10,055 nucleotides of DNA from Candidatus Terraquivivens yellowstonensis (GTDB lineage: Archaea > Thermoproteota > Nitrososphaeria_A > Caldarchaeales > Wolframiiraptoraceae), in the NCBI GenBank assembly GCA_023539445.1, contig JAKCEW010000018.1, forward strand, positions 1-10,055, in the 5' to 3' direction. Shown piece after piece: positions 6,085 through 10,055 of this stretch. Both the position numbers and the translations under genes were made by a program. Position 1 is the stretch's first letter; each line of letters begins with the position of its first letter. The notes under the pieces were generated by a model. It saw only the letters and a program-made list of their open reading frames with translations, ran no database searches and was not told the DNA's origin.

Positions 6085-6105
6085 CTTTAGCTAAAGACTT
6101 ATAAG
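6085..6105. promoter_or_regulatory. Divergent liv promoter: palindrome plus symmetric TATA-like box
   Basis: CTTTAGCTAAAG (6085-6096) is a perfect 12-base palindrome and CTTATAAG (6098-6105) a perfect 8-base one, in the 77-base gap between livH and livK. The second is centred about 42 bases from the livH ATG and 37 from the livK ATG. A single symmetric TATA element could therefore serve both directions. The first palindrome lies beside it and could bind a regulator that controls both units together. Based on motif and spacing only. Confidence 0.45.
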
Positions 6106-6137
6106 AGGGACAGCATTTTCAGTAGGTTCAAAGAGGG

Positions 6138-7424
6138 ATGGTAAAAATGATAGTAAAGGGTGTAACGAAAGCCATAGCGATAGTTGTTGCTATAATAACG
6201 TTGCTGGTTGGTGTTGGTATAGGGTACGTGGTAGCATCCTATATGGCGCCTGCAGCACCTGTGACCCCTACGGCCGGCCTAACTGGCGAGGTACCGATTG
6301 GCGTACTGCTTCCTTTGAGCGGGCCGCTTGCGACTCTTGGAGAGCCCAATAGGCCTGCTCTGCTCATAGCCGCTGATGAGATAAACAACCTTCTAGCAAA
6401 GTCAGGAGCCAACTGGAGAATAAAACTCTACATCGAGGATACAGAGACAAAGCCCGAGATTGCGCTGGAGAAGCTGATGAGCTTACATGCAAAGGGCATC
6501 AAGGTAGTGATCGGACCGATGGGCAGTGGAGAGGTATTGAAAATAAAAGAATACGCGGACTCGAACAAGATACTGATCATATCGCAATCCTCAACCTCAC
6601 CAATGCTTGCGATAAAGGGTGATTACATCTACAGGTTTGTTCCAAATGACCTTTACCAAGGAGTGATAGGGCCTAAGTTTGCCAAGAAGCTTGGTGTAAC
6701 GCACATGTTCCTCGTATACCTAGCCAACCCTTGGGGTGATGGTCTAGCAGAGGTGTCCGAGAAGACTGCGAAGGAGCTTGGCATTACGGTCTCGGGGAAG
6801 TTTAGGATAGCTGAGGGCGCAACAGACTACTCTGCTGAAGTTTCGAGCCTTGCCGCAGAGGTTAACAAGCTTGTAGAACAGGGCATCCCACCTGAAAAGA
6901 TAATGATACACATAATCACTTACGGTGAGGCTACGACATTCATGCTATCCGCTAGAGAATACGATGTTCTTTGGAAAGTGAAGTGGTTCGGAAGCGATGG
7001 AACAGCTTACGAGGGAACGCTCATTGACGAGGTGAAGACCGCAGAGTTCGCTTCAAGCGTTAGGTTCGTAAGCCCAATATTCACGCCCACGAAAACAGCA
7101 AGGTATCAAGAGGTAATGGACAAAATTGTCAGCCAGCTTGGAAGGACAGCACCACCTTATGCTTTCAACGCTTACGACGCTTTATGGGTGGTAGCGCTCT
7201 GCTTAATGGCGACTGATAAATACGATGCCGATGCCATTATAGCGGTCATGCCTAGTATACTTAAGAATTACTACGGAGCAAGCGGTTACATTGTACTTGA
7301 CGAGACGGGCGACAGGATTGCTGTGGACTATGAGCTGACTGAGATCCTAGCAAAGGACGGTAGATATGAGTGGGCTGTTACAGGAATGTATTACGGAACG
7401 ACGGGCGAGATCGTCTGGGAATAG
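6138..7424 (+). CDS. livK: Branched-chain amino acid type ABC transporter substrate-binding protein
   Basis: Extracellular type-I periplasmic-binding-fold protein, 428 residues, longer than bacterial LivK (about 370) partly because of its N-terminal anchor. A hydrophobic segment (about 10-35) is followed by a Pro/Ala/Thr-rich linker (36-47), the usual archaeal arrangement for tethering a binding protein to the membrane. The binding domain begins EVPIGVLLPLSGPLATLGEP (51-70). It includes VVIGPMGSGEVL (123-134) and IISQSSTSPML (147-157), where Ser/Thr side chains hold the amino-acid backbone in relatives, and VYLANPWGDG (193-202). Purine-rich GAGGG at 6132-6136 is too close to the first ATG but about 10 bases from the in-frame ATG at 6147, so translation may start there (MIVKG). 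Divergent from the permease genes, upstream of livG. The ligand is not certain. Confidence 0.9.
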   Translation: MVKMIVKGVTKAIAIVVAIITLLVGVGIGYVVASYMAPAAPVTPTAGLTGEVPIGVLLPLSGPLATLGEPNRPALLIAADEINNLLAKSGANWRIKLYIEDTETKPEIALEKLMSLHAKGIKVVIGPMGSGEVLKIKEYADSNKILIISQSSTSPMLAIKGDYIYRFVPNDLYQGVIGPKFAKKLGVTHMFLVYLANPWGDGLAEVSEKTAKELGITVSGKFRIAEGATDYSAEVSSLAAEVNKLVEQGIPPEKIMIHIITYGEATTFMLSAREYDVLWKVKWFGSDGTAYEGTLIDEVKTAEFASSVRFVSPIFTPTKTARYQEVMDKIVSQLGRTAPPYAFNAYDALWVVALCLMATDKYDADAIIAVMPSILKNYYGASGYIVLDETGDRIAVDYELTEILAKDGRYEWAVTGMYYGTTGEIVWE

Positions 7425-7434
7425 CCTGAAAAAG

Positions 7435-7441
7435 TTTTAAA
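7435..7441 (+). promoter_or_regulatory. TATA-like box of livG
   Basis: TTTTAAA in the short gap after livK predicts a start near 7465, giving a nearly leaderless livG message (ATG at 7474). livG has no ribosome-binding site, which supports a promoter here rather than simple read-through from livK. Confidence 0.45.
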
Positions 7442-7448
7442 TTCCTTA

Positions 7449-7454
7449 TTTTTT
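7449..7454 (+). terminator. T-rich tract after livK, possible partial terminator
   Basis: Six consecutive T residues, preceded by TTA, lie 25 bases after the livK stop codon. Archaeal termination commonly uses such tracts, so livK transcription may end wholly or partly here. This would raise binding-protein output relative to the ATPases. The tract overlaps the left edge of the 22-base palindrome, so it may instead belong to that element. Confidence 0.35.
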
Positions 7455-7474
7455 ATGCTATGCGCATAGCATAA
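7453..7474. promoter_or_regulatory. Perfect 22-bp palindrome at the livG start, operator candidate
   Basis: The left arm TTATGCTATGC (7453-7463) is followed without a spacer by its exact reverse complement GCATAGCATAA (7464-7474). The last base is the A of the livG ATG. It would cover the predicted livG transcription start, the place for a repressor site. With zero spacer the RNA could not form a normal hairpin loop without opening the central pairs, so a DNA-binding dimer is the better reading. The palindrome itself is certain; its role is inferred. Confidence 0.65.
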
Positions 7475-8235
7475 TGTCAGAGAGCATACTGAGAGTCAGG
7501 AACGTGAAGAAAAGCTTTGGTGGGCTAGTAGCCGTAGCAGGGGTTAGCATGGATGTTGAGAAAAATACTCTGACGATCCTGATAGGGCCCAACGGAAGCG
7601 GCAAGACCACACTCATTAACTTGATAACGGGGGTATACAAGCCGGATGATGGAAGAATCTTTTTTGATGGTATGGATATAACCGAGCTTCCGTCTCACGA
7701 GATATTCAGGCTCGGTATCTCTAGGACCTTCCAGATACCGCAGCCCTTTAGAAAGCTCACGGTTCTGGAAAACATGCTGGTAGTCTATCCGGGCAATCCC
7801 GGAGAAGGTTTTTTCTCAGCCCTAAAGAGGAGCAGGTGGAGAAAGTTTGAGGAAGAAGCCGTCGAGAGGGCTTTTGAGCTCCTTAAATTCCTCAAATTAG
7901 ATGATCTATGGGATCAGGAGGCCGAGAAGTTGAGCGGAGGACAGATGAAGCTCCTAGAGGTCGGGAGGGCGCTTATGGCCGGTGCGAAGCTCCTAATAAT
8001 GGACGAACCTATAGCTGGCGTAAACCCAGTACTCGCCCATGAGATCTTCAAAATTTTCAGGAAGCTTAAAGATGAAAAGAACCTGACGATACTCACCGTA
8101 GAGCATAGGCTTGACATCGCTCTCCGCTACGTTGATTGTGTTTACGTAATGGCGGCAGGCTCCATGATTACATCCGGAAAGCCAGAAGAGGTTGTCTCGG
8201 ATAGAAGGGTTATCGACGCTTACCTCGGGGGATAG
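7474..8235 (+). CDS. livG: Branched-chain amino acid type ABC transporter ATPase, LivG-like
   Basis: First of the two ATPases of the LIV importer, 253 residues, the normal length. It has Walker A GPNGSGKTT (38-46), the LivG-typical SRTFQIPQPFRKLTVLENML (83-102) with Q-loop Gln at 87, signature LSGGQ (153-157), Walker B LLIMDEP with catalytic Glu at 178, D-loop GVNP (182-185) and switch His at 211 in TVEHRLD. The segment around GNPGEGFFSALKRSRWRKFE (107-126) is the insert expected in LivG relative to LivF. The start is set by the palindrome and the nearly leaderless promoter; no ribosome-binding site is seen. It lies 49 bases after livK and six before livF. LivG and LivF should form a heterodimer under LivH and LivM. 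Confidence 0.93.
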   Translation: MSESILRVRNVKKSFGGLVAVAGVSMDVEKNTLTILIGPNGSGKTTLINLITGVYKPDDGRIFFDGMDITELPSHEIFRLGISRTFQIPQPFRKLTVLENMLVVYPGNPGEGFFSALKRSRWRKFEEEAVERAFELLKFLKLDDLWDQEAEKLSGGQMKLLEVGRALMAGAKLLIMDEPIAGVNPVLAHEIFKIFRKLKDEKNLTILTVEHRLDIALRYVDCVYVMAAGSMITSGKPEEVVSDRRVIDAYLGG

Positions 8236-8241
8236 CGTCTC

Positions 8242-8958
8242 ATGATAGAGATCAAGAACTTGAACTCTGGTTACCGTAAGCTTCAGGTGCTCTTTGACGT
8301 ATCGGCCAACTTTCAACCTGGAAAGATAAACACAATAGTTGGACCCAACGGAAGCGGCAAGAGTACGCTGCTGAAATCCATATTCGGACTGACCACGATC
8401 TATTCTGGATCTGTGAAGTTTGAGGGTATGGAACTCGTCGGTAAACCCCCGCACGAGATAGCTAGACTCGGCATAGCCTACCTGCCCCAGCTTGGCAAGA
8501 TATTCGAGAACCTCAGCGTGGAGGAGAACTTGATGATGGCGGGCTACACCCTCGATAAATCTGAGATAGATGAGAGGCTGAAGGAGGTTTGTGAGGTGTT
8601 CCCCCTCGTGAAGAAGTATTGGCGAACTAAAGCCGGTTTGCTAAGCGGCGGCGAGAGGCAGATGATCGCAATGGCCATGGCGCTCTTGAGGAAGCCTAAG
8701 GTCATGATGTTTGACGAACCGACGAGCGAGCTTGCACCAAAAGTTGCTAACAGTGTGCTCGAGAAAATAGTTGAGCTCAGAGATGCGATGAAGATCACGA
8801 TAATTCTTGTGGAGCAGAATGCTAGGAAAGCCCTTGAGATAGGTGATAGAGCCTATCTGCTGGTGGGTGGAAGGCTCTCATTCGAAGGAGAATGTGTCGA
8901 ACTCCTAACACACCCACAACTTTCGGCGCTTTACCTCGGATTGGGTAGTGGCTCCTAA
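8242..8958 (+). CDS. livF: Branched-chain amino acid type ABC transporter ATPase, LivF-like
   Basis: Second ATPase of the LIV importer, 238 residues, the usual LivF size. It shows Walker A GPNGSGKST (34-42), YLPQ with Q-loop Gln at 83, signature LSGGE (134-138), Walker B VMMFDEP with Glu at 159, and SELAPKVA after it. LivF normally reads DEPSxGLAP, so Thr-Ser-Glu in DEPTSELAP is a small departure. The H-loop position has VEQN (Gln in place of His), which is the rule in LivF, not a defect. A G-rich stretch (GGGGGAT) sits about nine bases before the ATG, at the end of livG. The gene follows livG by six bases in one operon and ends only seven bases from the convergent rad50 stop. Confidence 0.93.
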   Translation: MIEIKNLNSGYRKLQVLFDVSANFQPGKINTIVGPNGSGKSTLLKSIFGLTTIYSGSVKFEGMELVGKPPHEIARLGIAYLPQLGKIFENLSVEENLMMAGYTLDKSEIDERLKEVCEVFPLVKKYWRTKAGLLSGGERQMIAMAMALLRKPKVMMFDEPTSELAPKVANSVLEKIVELRDAMKITIILVEQNARKALEIGDRAYLLVGGRLSFEGECVELLTHPQLSALYLGLGSGS

Positions 8959-8965
8959 CCTTTTC

Positions 8966-10055
8966 TCACCCGCCAGTCGGTTTTCCTATTAGCTCCACCT
9001 TACTGTACTCCTCAGCTCCGACTCTTCTTTCGAATTTGTAAAGTATGGCATCAGCCTCCTCGAAGACCTCTTCATCATGCGTGATTACGATCACCTGAGT
9101 GATCCCTTTGCTTAGCGCCGAGAAGACTTCAGCAAGCCTCCTCTTGTTATCGGAGTCTAAATGCACAGTTGGCTCGTCAAGTATGAAGAAGCCTAGCCTT
9201 CTTGCACCAAGTATGTCGCCGATGGCAAGCCTGAGAGCTAGGGCAGCGGCAACTTTCTCACCGCCACTAAGCCTATCGGTATCGACTTCTCGCCCCCTCT
9301 GGTAACTCTTGATCTCGAGCTCATTCTTAACCTCCTCGAGCTTTATGCCATCAACGTTGATGTTGAACAATCCCAAGTGCTCGGTGGCAAGCCTTGACAC
9401 CTCCCTGATCGCCCATGACCTGAGGGATTTGAGCACAGACCCGTCTCTATAGTATACTTTTTCCCTAACATCCACGAGAAAGTCACGGAACTTTTTGGCA
9501 TCTTCAAGTATGCTTATGACGTTTTTGAGCTTAGAAAGCGCATCTTCTTTCTCCTTAATGTCTTTCTTATCCCTTTCGATCTCATTCTCCAACGCGCCGA
9601 CATTCTTTTGAAGCTCTTCATAAGAACTCCTGAGGTTATCGTACCGTTCCTTATCGAAAATCTTGGCTTCAGACATAATCTCTTCGACATCCTTTATCAT
9701 CGGAGCAACACCATCCACCACGGCTAGAGTGCGAAGTTGCTCAAGTTCCGGAAGACTATCTTCCGATATTGACGCTATCGTTTTCTCAACACTTTCTAAC
9801 GTTTCCTTCATAAGGTTGAGCTTATCTGGGCCATCGATACCAGCACCCTCTAAGATGGTCTGGCTCTTCCTAATTTCTTCCTGCAATTCATCAATGTTCT
9901 TATCATCAAGAACGGACACTCGCTCCAATTCCTCTTTCATAGCATTCAACTTAGCACTTGACGAATCTAACCTTGACAAGAGGTCCTTCTCCTCATCGCT
10001 TAGTGTCTTCATTTTTGTCCTTAGTTCATCAAAGTATGCTTTGAGCCCGGACTTG
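8966..10055 (-). CDS. rad50: DNA repair ATPase Rad50, C-terminal part (runs off the right edge)
   Basis: C-terminal part of Rad50, the ATPase partner of Mre11 in double-strand break processing. The frame stays open upstream of the internal ATG at 10012 (reading KSGLKAYFDELRTK before it), so that ATG is not the start and the gene continues beyond base 10055. Numbering from that internal Met, residues 1-190 are charged, Glu/Lys-rich coiled coil. The second ATPase lobe follows: signature LSGGEKVAAALALRLAIGDI (248-267), Walker B FFILDEP (275-281), D-loop VHLD (283-286) and switch His 312 in VITHDEE. Walker A and the CxxC zinc hook lie outside the window. The layout distinguishes it from SMC only partly, but HDEEVFEEAD followed by a short tail is Rad50-like. 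No mre11 is visible. It is convergent with livF across a 7-base gap. Confidence 0.88.
   Translation of the reverse strand, partial: KSGLKAYFDELRTKMKTLSDEEKDLLSRLDSSSAKLNAMKEELERVSVLDDKNIDELQEEIRKSQTILEGAGIDGPDKLNLMKETLESVEKTIASISEDSLPELEQLRTLAVVDGVAPMIKDVEEIMSEAKIFDKERYDNLRSSYEELQKNVGALENEIERDKKDIKEKEDALSKLKNVISILEDAKKFRDFLVDVREKVYYRDGSVLKSLRSWAIREVSRLATEHLGLFNINVDGIKLEEVKNELEIKSYQRGREVDTDRLSGGEKVAAALALRLAIGDILGARRLGFFILDEPTVHLDSDNKRRLAEVFSALSKGITQVIVITHDEEVFEEADAILYKFERRVGAEEYSKVELIGKPTGG

Noticed and set aside
7993-8454. 153-codon antisense frame across livG and livF
   Set aside because: It spans the junction of two well-supported ATPase genes on the opposite strand and has no family signature, so it mirrors their codon pattern.
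9999-10012. The ATG at 10012 as the start of a short, complete SMC-like protein
   Set aside because: The same frame is open through to the window edge with coiled-coil-like residues. The protein would also lack Walker A, so it is an internal Met of a longer Rad50.
1-10055. Mobile element, CRISPR array, toxin-antitoxin or defence island
   Set aside because: No transposase, integrase, regularly spaced direct repeats or defence-type genes were seen. The gene content is metabolic, transport and housekeeping.

Overview
The window looks like a stretch of an archaeal chromosome. The main evidence is an initiator tRNA with archaeal features (A1:U72 pair, three G:C pairs closing the anticodon loop, no encoded CCA). 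Most transcription units also have TATA-like boxes at the usual archaeal distance from the start codon, several messages would be leaderless or nearly so, and a Rad50 gene is present. The exact lineage cannot be read from this piece. A thermophilic TACK-type archaeon would fit the W-transport and amino-acid-uptake genes, but that is a guess.

Layout from left to right. (1) Positions 1-131, minus strand: the 5' end of purC (SAICAR synthase), running off the left edge, with an apparent reading-frame break near its start. (2) About 224-534: no convincing gene, but three inverted repeats whose centres are exactly 24 bp apart, a short direct repeat, and the promoter of the tRNA. (3) 535-609: initiator tRNA-Met(CAT). 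(4) 654-2886, minus strand: a tungstate ABC transporter operon, tupA-tupB-tupC. (5) 2950-4038, plus strand: a divergently transcribed regulator made of a ModE-type DNA-binding domain joined to a molybdate/tungstate-binding-protein-like domain. (6) 4059-6060, minus strand: two permeases of a branched-chain amino acid (LIV-type) ABC transporter. (7) 6138-8958, plus strand: the binding protein and two ATPases of the same transporter. (8) 8966 to the right edge, minus strand: the C-terminal part of Rad50.

The tup block reads as a self-contained control circuit. TupA captures tungstate outside the cell, TupB carries it through the membrane and TupC powers transport. The divergent regulator carries a copy of the same kind of ligand-binding fold inside the cell. 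An inverted repeat CGTTAT-N11-ATAACG lies directly in front of tupA, where transcription should start. Its arms resemble the half-sites of the bacterial ModE operator, so the regulator probably represses tupABC when oxyanion is plentiful.

The LIV transporter is split: livH-livM point left, livK-livG-livF point right, and one symmetric TATA-like box sits between them. livG appears to have a further promoter of its own, covered by a perfect 22-bp palindrome that ends in its start codon. The palindromes in front of tupA, livG, livH/livK and purC are the most interesting unexplained signals. No mobile element, CRISPR array or defence system was seen.
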